Below, one piece after another: positions 25,002 through 32,812 of a DNA stretch of 64,000 bases. The position numbers were made by a program, and so were the translations under genes. The notes beneath the pieces were generated by a model that did not search any database, was not told the origin of the DNA, and worked only from the letters and a program-made list of their open reading frames with translations. This DNA is from Fen-1273 sp963837815 (GTDB lineage Bacteria; Bacteroidota; Ignavibacteria; UBA10030; UBA6906): contig CAWIOS010000013.1 in the NCBI GenBank assembly GCA_963837815.1, positions 682,001 to 746,000 on the forward strand, given 5' to 3'. How positions within the stretch are numbered: the stretch's first letter is position 1; each line of letters begins with the position of its first letter.

Positions 25002-26508
25002 GGAAAGGTCCGTATATGACGAAATGCGGATGGCCGACCATCAGGGGTCTCTCGCTCCCCCCTGATTCGGAGTAGTGAGAGAAAAACCATTCCCGGTCCT
25101 GAACGGATCTGAATATGCCGTCGCCGTGTCCCAGAAACAATTGATTCTCTTCAAGTTCGCGCGACCGGAGCACGATGTACGTGGGTTTGGTATCCTCGAT
25201 GTAGTCCAGGAACCACGCGTCGGACCCTTCGAACCGCCGTCTGTATTCAATGACGCGCGGAGAGACGAGGCCGATCTCATCGTGTACGTAGAGCTTCGAG
25301 AGCCAGCCCGTGACGCCGATCGGCTCAAGCAGTACGCCGGAGCCGGGCCGTGCGTTCGCTGCAAGCCACGTTCCGACTCTCACGAGCTCTCCCTGAAACC
25401 ATTCTCCCGGGTCCTTCCGCCATCGGTAAATGCCGGCCGCAAGAAGCAGCACAAGGACCGGAATCAGCGTACGGGTGAGTATCCGTTCAATTGACTCTCT
25501 GACATTCCCGACTCCGTTTCGGGCGAAAAGCCACGACCATGCGATTGACAGCGATACCGCATACGCGATCCAGGCGGGAGGGTAGTACCAGTCAGCCATG
25601 ACGACTCTCGCCGCAGCAAACACGCCATTGTAGAGGAGGAAGAAAAATGGGAAGATGATTTTCGGATCACGCCGGCAATAGAGAGAGGGAAGAATCACTA
25701 TTGCCGGAAATACGAGAATTGCGCAAAGGATGCCCCTCACCAGAGGCGGAACGTCGTGCAATCCGTGGAAAGGGAAATAACCGACGAGTACTCGCTCGGG
25801 TTCGAACGCCCCAAAGAGATGGTGCCAGCTCACAGCCTTTGCCTCGACAGCGTGTGGAACCGGTGATCCGAATGTCGCTATAGCGAAGAGCACCCAAATC
25901 GAAACCGGCAAGAAAAATGCAACGAGGGCGCGAATCGAAATGCGCTTTCTTTCCCATACGATCATTCCAAGAACGAGCGCACTCCACAGGATGGTGTCGA
26001 CCCGAAGGAGAAACAACACCCCCAGGGCTCCGCATGCCGCCGGGATTTTTCCCTTGTTCTGGAGGACCCAGGAGGCAATCATCAATAACACGACGAGCGG
26101 CGATTCCATGCCGAGAGAAAAGCAGAACACCAGCCGGGGAAAGAGAGCGAACAATGAGGCAGCAAGGAGCTGGGCAGCACTGCCAAGGGGGTCTGTCACT
26201 TCCAGAACAAGGAGTACGGTACACGCATCTGCAACGACCCCGATCACCCGCGAAGCCCATGGTATCGACTGAGGTCCGAATACGAGGGAGAAACCGGCCA
26301 GGATCACGGTAAACAATGGCGTACTCGTCCCCTGGACAGATTCACCCGGATTGTACTCAAATCCATGGCCCCCGGCAAGATTCTCCGCATACCGGTACGT
26401 AATAAAAGCGTCGTCTGCTGAATACCCTGTCCCGAGAAACATGGCAATCCGGGCGGCGATAGTCAGACCGAGCACAAGGAAGAACGTCCTGTAGTTTCGC
26501 GTGCTCAC
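24985..26508 (-). CDS. Polytopic GT-C-type glycosyltransferase-like membrane protein
   Basis: A 507-residue protein with about 10 membrane helices between residues 8 and 350 and a ~150-residue soluble C-terminal domain. The first periplasmic loop carries SADDAFITYRYAENLAGGHGFEYNPGESVQGTSTPLF. The DD pair is the usual catalytic acid motif of GT-C enzymes using polyprenyl-phosphate sugars (PMT/ArnT/AftB-like). It probably decorates the exported glycan on the outer face of the inner membrane. It overlaps the GT4 gene by 17 bp and lies 6 bp from the flippase fusion gene. Confidence 0.85.
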   Translation of the reverse strand: MSTRNYRTFFLVLGLTIAARIAMFLGTGYSADDAFITYRYAENLAGGHGFEYNPGESVQGTSTPLFTVILAGFSLVFGPQSIPWASRVIGVVADACTVLLVLEVTDPLGSAAQLLAASLFALFPRLVFCFSLGMESPLVVLLMIASWVLQNKGKIPAACGALGVLFLLRVDTILWSALVLGMIVWERKRISIRALVAFFLPVSIWVLFAIATFGSPVPHAVEAKAVSWHHLFGAFEPERVLVGYFPFHGLHDVPPLVRGILCAILVFPAIVILPSLYCRRDPKIIFPFFFLLYNGVFAAARVVMADWYYPPAWIAYAVSLSIAWSWLFARNGVGNVRESIERILTRTLIPVLVLLLAAGIYRWRKDPGEWFQGELVRVGTWLAANARPGSGVLLEPIGVTGWLSKLYVHDEIGLVSPRVIEYRRRFEGSDAWFLDYIEDTKPTYIVLRSRELEENQLFLGHGDGIFRSVQDREWFFSHYSESGGSERPLMVGHPHFVIYGPFHDGRF

Positions 26509-26514
26509 GTCGCT

Positions 26515-28710
26515 TTACCTTTTGGGTTTCTCTGCATGAATCATCAGGTTATAGCTCAATCTCCCCCAGGAAATGTCATTGTCCCGGTCTCCTATCCGTC
26601 GGAGAACATCGGAAGCGTCAACGCGAAAATGTTTTCTAAGGAAATTGGCGGCGCCGAACGTAATCGGATAAAGAAACAGGGATCCAAATCGTATTTTCCG
26701 GATGAGAAACTTTCCATCCAGGATGCGCTCAAGGGAACGGACCGAGTAGTGCCGGTGATGACGTGACTTGTCCCTGTCACCCCGAATCCATGCGCTCATA
26801 TTCTGCGGGTCGAGAAATTCGAACATCCCGGTATGGGGCACCGAAAGAAGGAACGTCCCGCCCGGACGCAGTATCCTGTAGATTTCCTGAACGACGAGAT
26901 TTTCGTCCGCCACGTGTTCCAGAACGTCGAGGCAGAGGACCGTATCCACGGAACCGCTGCGGAAAGGCAATTGGGACCCTGATGCGCGCATGAGATGCGC
27001 CCCGGGATCACGCTGCCTCGACCTCTCAAGAGCTGCCGCATCCACGTCGACAGCGATCGCGACCCTTGACCCGTCGTCAAGCAGCCGGCAGAGCGTCGAA
27101 TCCGATGAGCCCACATCGACAACGATTCCCCCGTCGGGCACGTTGGCATATGCCCATTTCTGCCGGTCGGTAAGACCGACGGGAATACGATCCCGTCCGG
27201 GACCTTCAGGCCAGGGCCGGGAAAAAAGACGAACCATTGAAGCCATTCTGACACTGGTTTCATTTGCATGCGCAAGATCCGATGCATTAAACGGCTTTAC
27301 GATAAGAAGAAGGAGAATGAAAACGAAAAGAAAGGCTGGAAGCAATCCGTAAAGACCAGCCTGGGGGAGCAGGGAGGAAACGGCCGCGGCGCTGAGTGCG
27401 GCCACGAGGCTGACAACGCTGATTCCGAAACCGAATTTCCACGGAAATGTGACCCCGGTGATGGAGTACACGAAACGCGCATGCATCGATGCTATCATGA
27501 GCGTTCCGGCACCCGTGGCAATGACGGCCCCCATGGGGCCGATGAGCGGTATGAGAAACACGGCAAGAAAGAGGTTCGTGGCGCCGCTGACAAGGCTTGA
27601 CCGAAGGATCAGATCCGTCCTTCCCAGGGCACTCAGGAGATTCGCGGCAAGGCCTCCCCCCAGCATGCGAGTTGCAACGAGTGTCACTGCAAAGATGCGA
27701 AAGAAAACCACTCCTGAAAGAAAATCAGAAGAGTAAAGGGCCGGGATGATCACGTCCGCGTTCACAATGACAAAGACGAGAAGAGGCACGACAAGGACAA
27801 TAACGACGCGGGCAAGGTACTCCCAGTGTCCTTTCAGTATCGCATTGTCACGACCGAGAAGTGATGCAAACGAGGCCGTCGCCACTCCCATGAAGCCCGC
27901 GGTCATGCCGGCATTTATTCCCTGTGCGAGCCCCAGCGAAGCGTCGTACCTCCCGATGGAATCCCGACCCACGAGAAAAACGCCCAGCAGAACGACATCA
28001 GCCTGACGTCCGAGTATGAATTCCATGAGTGAGCTGAGCCAGAATTTTCCTCCCATGCCGATGATTCTGGAACTCTCCGCGCGACCGCCGGCGCTGCGCG
28101 CGTGAAACATTCCGGCCCCGGGTACGAACGCTGCAAGTTGCAGCCCCGCTATCACAGTAATGAGGACAAAAACCTCCGTGAGCCCTTTTCCCATCGACAA
28201 AAGGACAAAAACTCCTCCAAGTTCCAGAATGCGCGCAGAGACAGTAACGATGGCCATCCACCTCGTGGTCAGCGTTGAGATCAGGATTGCGCCGAAGAAA
28301 CTGATAAGGTTGCGAAAGAAAAAAAGGATGAGGAGAATCATCAGATACTGGAGGAGCACCGGCGGGATCGGAACGAGACTCACCCCAAGGAAAGCAAACG
28401 CGAGAACGCCTGACGAGACTATCGCAATTCCGACCCCCCGGACAAGAAGCAGACGGAAAATCGGACGAACGGCCGCCGGTCCTCCTTGCTCATTCCTCGG
28501 GAAGTTTGCGACTATCGACGCCTCAAGCCCGTAGGATGAAACAACGATGAGCAATTGCACGGCACTCAGGAATACGGCGTACGCGCCGTATGTCTGTGCC
28601 CCCAGAAAACGAGCAAGAACAACGGATGTGATGTAGGAAAGGAGGTATTCGCCTGTGCGGGCGAAGTGGTTCCACGCGAATGCAGACGCGGTGCGGGTGT
28701 GGAGTGACAT
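26515..28710 (-). CDS. Wzx-type flippase fused to a class I SAM-dependent methyltransferase
   Basis: This 731-residue protein begins at 28710 (AAGGGA Shine-Dalgarno). Residues ~1-490 form a 12-14-helix MATE/Wzx polysaccharide flippase with the usual N-terminal AWNHFARTGEYLLSYITSVVLARFLG segment and paired helices. Residues ~505-731 are a complete Methyltransf_11-type domain with VVDVGSSDSTLCRLL (SAM loop, about 530), VDTVLCLDVLEHVADENLVV and RILRPGGTFLLSVPH. The two halves are in one uninterrupted frame. Flippase and methyltransferase are normally separate proteins. As first gene of the glycan operon it could couple export to methyl capping of the glycan, as seen functionally in O-antigen chain termination. 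That coupling is inferred. Confidence 0.88.
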   Translation of the reverse strand: MSLHTRTASAFAWNHFARTGEYLLSYITSVVLARFLGAQTYGAYAVFLSAVQLLIVVSSYGLEASIVANFPRNEQGGPAAVRPIFRLLLVRGVGIAIVSSGVLAFAFLGVSLVPIPPVLLQYLMILLILFFFRNLISFFGAILISTLTTRWMAIVTVSARILELGGVFVLLSMGKGLTEVFVLITVIAGLQLAAFVPGAGMFHARSAGGRAESSRIIGMGGKFWLSSLMEFILGRQADVVLLGVFLVGRDSIGRYDASLGLAQGINAGMTAGFMGVATASFASLLGRDNAILKGHWEYLARVVIVLVVPLLVFVIVNADVIIPALYSSDFLSGVVFFRIFAVTLVATRMLGGGLAANLLSALGRTDLILRSSLVSGATNLFLAVFLIPLIGPMGAVIATGAGTLMIASMHARFVYSITGVTFPWKFGFGISVVSLVAALSAAAVSSLLPQAGLYGLLPAFLFVFILLLLIVKPFNASDLAHANETSVRMASMVRLFSRPWPEGPGRDRIPVGLTDRQKWAYANVPDGGIVVDVGSSDSTLCRLLDDGSRVAIAVDVDAAALERSRQRDPGAHLMRASGSQLPFRSGSVDTVLCLDVLEHVADENLVVQEIYRILRPGGTFLLSVPHTGMFEFLDPQNMSAWIRGDRDKSRHHRHYSVRSLERILDGKFLIRKIRFGSLFLYPITFGAANFLRKHFRVDASDVLRRIGDRDNDISWGRLSYNLMIHAEKPKR

Positions 28711-28817
28711 ATCCCTTGATTTTTCCTTCGCTGAAGTTAGGAAGGAAAGGGACAATATCAAAACTCAGGCCCCGTTCATTGATTCTGAATCCGATTCCGC
28801 GTACATTAACCCAAAAT

Positions 28818-28904
28818 GGAGAGGTGCAGGAGCGGTTGAACTGGCCACCCTGGAAAGGTGGTATACCGGCAACGGTATCGTGGGTTCGAATCCCACCCTC
28901 TCCG
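28818..28904 (+). tRNA. tRNA-Ser (anticodon GGA)
   Basis: An 87-nt cloverleaf. The acceptor stem GGAGAGG pairs with CCTCTCC, the anticodon stem-loop is CCACC-CTGGAAA-GGTGG (anticodon GGA), a long variable arm has ACCGGCAACGGT as expected of a type II tRNA, and the T-arm GTGGG-TTCGAAT-CCCAC is perfect. The discriminator is G, typical for serine. CCA is not encoded. It reads UCC/UCU codons and sits in the gap between the divergent flippase operon and the cation transporter gene. Confidence 0.96.
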
Positions 28905-29094
28905 CGGAACTTCGTTATGCCCCGCATTTCGAATTGCTTTCCGATCACCGGCCTGGCCGCGTGCCCAGATCGTGCCCCTGAGCATCCCTCCTTTTCCCTT
29001 TCTTGCCAATCAGGCTGCATATTGCTAGCTTTTGATTACATACGCTCTGTCAACTGCGGATATCGCATTTCCGATCGATAGCACAAAGGCCTCT

Positions 29095-29991
29095 ATGGTT
29101 CACAATCACTCCCATTCGCACCCGCACCATCGTCTGGAGAAGAGCCTCTTCGTGACCATGTTGCTCAATTTTCTCATCACTTTCGTCGAAGTCGTCGGTG
29201 GGATCCTTTCCGGAAGTCTTTCCCTGCTCTCCGATGCGATTCACAACTTCAGCGATGGGATCGCGATGGTCGTCAGTTATGGTGCGATCCGGCTGAGCAA
29301 AAGACCCCGGACTCTGAAATACACATTCGGCCTGAAGCGGGCGGAGCTTCTGGCGGCGATCATTAATGCAAGCACGCTCATCATCATCAGCTTTTTCCTC
29401 ATTAAGGAGGCCATCGGGAGATTCTCTAACCCCACGCCGATCACCGGAACTCTCATGCTTGTTGTTGCCGGCGTGAGTTTGCTCGCCAACATCATTGGAA
29501 CTGCGATAATCCGCCCCGGCTCGCAACAGAACATCAACATGCGCGCCGCGTACTTCCACCTCTTGAGCGATGTCGTGTCCAGTTTTTCGGTCATCGTCGG
29601 CGCGGTTTTCATTATTGCGTTCAACATTACATGGATTGATCCGGCACTCACAATCATCATTTCCCTCTACATCCTCAAGGAGGCTTTTGAGATTGTGAAA
29701 GAATCTGTTGATGTCATTCTCATGTCCACACCTCCTGAGATCGACATCACCGAGATCCAGCGGTCACTGGAGGCGGTTCCGGGAGTGAAGAACATTCACC
29801 ACGTCCATCTCTGGAAAATGAACGATACCGATATTCACTTTGAAGCTCACATTGACGTGGATGATATTCCGGTGAGCCGCACGGCCGGTATCCGAACGGA
29901 GATCGAGCAACTCCTGCACAGGGCGTTTGACATCAGCCATACGACACTCCAGTTCGAGTGCGATTCATGTCAAACAAAGAGTTTAATTTGA
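29095..29991 (+). CDS. Cation diffusion facilitator (zinc/cobalt/cadmium efflux)
   Basis: A 298-residue CDF transporter. The ATG at 29095 has an AAAGG leader and gives the histidine-rich N-terminus MVHNHSHSHPHH expected to bind metal. Six helices follow. SDAIHNFSDGIAM in helix II (HxxxD) and the second half-site HLLSDVVSS in helix V form the transport metal site. The C-terminal cytoplasmic domain (about 215-298) has GVKNIHHVHLWKMND, matching the ferredoxin-like metal-sensing domain of ZitB/CzcD. It exports divalent cations, most likely zinc, in exchange for protons. No regulator gene is adjacent. Confidence 0.95.
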   Translation: MVHNHSHSHPHHRLEKSLFVTMLLNFLITFVEVVGGILSGSLSLLSDAIHNFSDGIAMVVSYGAIRLSKRPRTLKYTFGLKRAELLAAIINASTLIIISFFLIKEAIGRFSNPTPITGTLMLVVAGVSLLANIIGTAIIRPGSQQNINMRAAYFHLLSDVVSSFSVIVGAVFIIAFNITWIDPALTIIISLYILKEAFEIVKESVDVILMSTPPEIDITEIQRSLEAVPGVKNIHHVHLWKMNDTDIHFEAHIDVDDIPVSRTAGIRTEIEQLLHRAFDISHTTLQFECDSCQTKSLI

Positions 29992-30248
29992 GCAAAGGCT
30001 TCGTTGAGTTGGGCGGCAGGACAGATCCGAAGGCGTTGCGGAGAATCGAAGAGATTACGACTTCAGTGGAAGGGACGGGTCACACGATCGGCATAGTCGA
30101 TGACAAACTCCATCAGGCTGGCAGTTGGGCAGGAATCCTTTTCCTGTTCACCGTTGAAGGGAGAGAGGTTTATTGGGATTCGTGTTTTGTCATTCGGAGT
30201 CGCTACCATCCGACCCGTGTCGTGCGGCCTGAAGGAATCCGAGTGTGA
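29967..30248 (+). CDS. Hypothetical small protein (doubtful)
   Basis: A 93-codon frame starting at an ATG inside the last codons of the cation transporter gene encodes MSNKEFNLSKGFVELGG and continues with a fairly natural composition. It lacks a clear Shine-Dalgarno and overlaps the zinc-finger gene on the other strand at its 3' end by about 59 bp. No family is recognised. Confidence 0.3.
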   Translation: MSNKEFNLSKGFVELGGRTDPKALRRIEEITTSVEGTGHTIGIVDDKLHQAGSWAGILFLFTVEGREVYWDSCFVIRSRYHPTRVVRPEGIRV

Positions 30249-30423
30249 GCGCCCGTTTCGCCGCGATATCCCTGGACACCGCTGCGAGGTCATCGGTGAT
30301 TCCAAGTGTCCGTACGTACGTGGCCCGGCACCGGGGATTCACGCATTGGAACACAAACGTCCGTCTGCTTGAAGTTGCACTGATCTTCATGTTGTATGTC
30401 CGGCATTCTCTGCATCGCGCCAT
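30190..30423 (-). CDS. Ogr/Delta-like zinc-finger protein
   Basis: A 77-residue protein starting at 30423 with a GGGAGG site about 7 nt upstream. Its N-terminal 45 residues place cysteines as C4-x2-C7-x19-C27-x4-C32, and Q26 and T35 also fit (FQCVNPRCRATYV). This is close to the Ogr/Delta phage transcriptional activators of P2-like phages, which have C-x2-C-x22-C-x4-C and a final CxATF. The C-terminal half is a basic helix. No other phage gene is seen nearby, so it is either a stray prophage relic or a host zinc-ribbon protein of similar form. Function is not established. Confidence 0.6.
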   Translation of the reverse strand: MARCRECRTYNMKISATSSRRTFVFQCVNPRCRATYVRTLGITDDLAAVSRDIAAKRALTLGFLQAARHGSDGSDSE

Positions 30424-31015
30424 GGTCTTCCTCCCGTCGAGCCAAACATAAGTGCGCGCAGCGCGCTGCTGCGGCGTCAACCGATGTCAAAGAAAAGCGT
30501 GAGATACGGGCGTGATCATATTCCGTCCAGAGGAGTGGAGCAAAGAATATGCCAGCATGTTCAAACAGGACCACATTCGCAGCACAACCCGACTTTCCCC
30601 CCCATAACCGGACCATTCCCTCACACTCGCCTGATTCAGCGTCTTTGAAGAACCGCGGGGGCTGGCCGATTCCCGCACTGTGAAACACGAATCCCGCACT
30701 GAGCTTGGCGCTATGGCATCACGCCTCACAATCGATTTGGCGAGAGGTGTCATCGATGCGCAACGATGACGTTCTATCCGGACTTTTGTGTTAACAGGAA
30801 GAGTATGCGTCCCGGCGTCGGGACGAGCGGGAGAGCTGATTCCATGCAGGGTGACGCAGAAACGGGGAGGGCATGGTCAGGCAGAACAACCAATGACGCA
30901 ATCAATACAGGGTGGATACATCGTGGCGATCCCGGAGACGAAGCGACGGACGTATCCCGAGCAAAATGCCGCCCCCGGACCATCATGCTGTGGCAGGGGA
31001 GCAACCGCAAAAGTT
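30424..31015. other. Non-coding stretch, 592 bp
   Basis: No frame here has a plausible composition, start and ribosome-binding site together. Short open frames on both strands look like chance. No strong hairpin or repeat was noticed. It lies between two minus-strand genes and may hold eroded coding sequence. Confidence 0.5.
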
Positions 31016-32766
31016 TCAGGGGACGACCGGCACGATCAACGCCGAGGCGTGGTCGCGGTCGTGATACACCACGTTGGTGGCCTTTTCCGCCCGCGCGGAA
31101 GAGCTTCCTGATTCGACTCCGGTGTTCAGGTTCCGGTCAAAGCGCGGGAAGTTGCTGCTCGACACTTCCACGCGCAGCCTGTGGCCCGCAAGAAACACGT
31201 TTGACGTGGAACAGAGACCGATGGTGAGCCTGTAGATCTCGCCCGGATTCATTAGCGCGGGCTTTTCGGTCGAATTCCGATAGCGCGCCCGCAGTATCCC
31301 TTCGGTGAGATTCTGTGCAAATCCGTCAGGGGAGACGTCAACAAGCTTTCCCGTGAAATCCGTATCCACCCCCGAAGAGCTGATGTAAAGTTCAAGTGTG
31401 ACGGGCCCGGTCACCTCCGTATCATGCGTGAACGCGGGCGTCGTGTATACCAGGACGTCGCCGCGGCTTTCGACGACACGCTGGTCGAAGGGGCCGGGAA
31501 TCCAATGGGAATCGCCGAATGCCGGCCCTCCGTGTGTCGGGACGGGGTCCCCGGGATCATAGACATACCTGTCCGCGGTTTCAACGGCCGGGAGAGTGGT
31601 ACTCAGCACACCATCGCCGGAGAGCGTGTTGGCCCTTCCCCCGGAGTGCAGGTAGTAGCGCGTCTCTGCGGCCCGGGCAGGCGGCCAGTCGTCCTCATCC
31701 CGCCAGACATTTTTCCCCATGACGAAGATCCTCACAGGCTTCTCTCCGGCAATCCCGTTGTCAATCCCTTTCAACAGATAGTCGTACCAGCGAAAACCGA
31801 GCGCCCAGATGTCAAGGACGGCATCCTTGCCGAAGTCGACTTCTCCGATCTTCGGCCCCGGGCCGGCGTGTCCGCCGGCTATCATCACAAGCCTCTGCCC
31901 CTTCCGGGCGGCCTCGCTCCCCCCCTGCCCTTGATCCCCAGATAGTTCCTCACCGTCCCATCCTGAAATACGTCGTACCAGCCGCCAATGTGGAGAGCAG
32001 GAACGTTGATACGGCCGAAGTGTTCTTCGATCGACCACTGCTTCCAGTAGTCGTCATACGCGGGGTGCGCAAGCCATTCAGTGTAATAGTCGGCCAGCCC
32101 GGCTGCCGAGCCAACCTCCAGCATCGGGTATTCGGAAGGCGGTCGCTTCATGTCCCAGTGGGAAGGCTGGGCATCCCTGGCAACGCGACGCTCGAGTGTG
32201 TTTATCGAAAGCGCGGTGGACCAGGCCTGGTTCAACAGCTGCGCGAATGCTCCTCCCTGATAGACCCAGTGTTCATGAGAGTTGGAGGCGGTTACATGAG
32301 GCATGATGCCCGCAAGGTGCGGCGGGGCGGCTATCGCAGCCAGCATCTGCGTGGCCCCGACATAGGATCCCCCCCACATTCCGACTTTGCCGTTGGAATA
32401 CGGAAGAGCAGCGGCCCACTCGATGCAATCGTACCCGTCGTTCGATTCATGCTTGAGCGGGTACCACTCGCCGTCCGAAGCCCAGCGGCCGCGGACATCC
32501 TGAACAACAAAGACGTAGCCCCTTCCCGCCGCTTTCCGCCCCAGCTCCGCTTCGGCACGTTTGTCGTACGGGGTCCGTTCAACAATAACGGGGAACGTGC
32601 CGCCGGAACCGGGCCGGTATATGTCGGCGCGCAGGATCACGCTGTCGCGGGTTTTCATCGTCACATTGTTTTCAACGATAACTTCCTGCGATCGCCCGGC
32701 CGGAACGCACATTATGAGCGTCAGGGCAGCGGCGGGCAGAGTGACGTACAGGCGATGAGAACGCAT
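31016..32766 (-). pseudogene. CocE/NonD (X-Pro dipeptidyl-peptidase-like) hydrolase, frameshifted
   Basis: Two overlapping frames together encode one CocE/NonD-type alpha/beta hydrolase of about 583 residues, the normal family size. The N-terminal part has a signal peptide, VVQDVRGRW and the nucleophile in GMWGGSYVG (S134). The C-terminal part has the GGHAGPG region, GFRWYDYLLKG and a jelly-roll domain (VTGPVTLELYISSS). The break lies in a run of seven C on the plus strand (31919-31925): one extra base would join NYLGIKG to GGSEAARKGQ. Either it is a recent inactivating mutation or a sequencing or assembly error at a homopolymer. It is the last gene of the mannosidase operon. Substrates in the family are acylated amino acids or esters. 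Confidence 0.85.
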
Positions 32767-32812
32767 AGGAAAACCTTTCTTTCAGGGTAATACCAGAGTA
32801 TTTTCGCCGGCG

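Noticed and set aside
30766..31227. A 153-codon plus-strand frame in the gap after the zinc-finger gene
   Set aside because: Composition is arginine- and glycine-rich without domains, and its second half is antisense to the hydrolase pseudogene.
31919..31925. Programmed frameshifting in the CocE-like gene
   Set aside because: A simple homopolymer without a slippery heptamer plus downstream structure, in a family that never uses frameshifting, is better explained by mutation or sequencing error.
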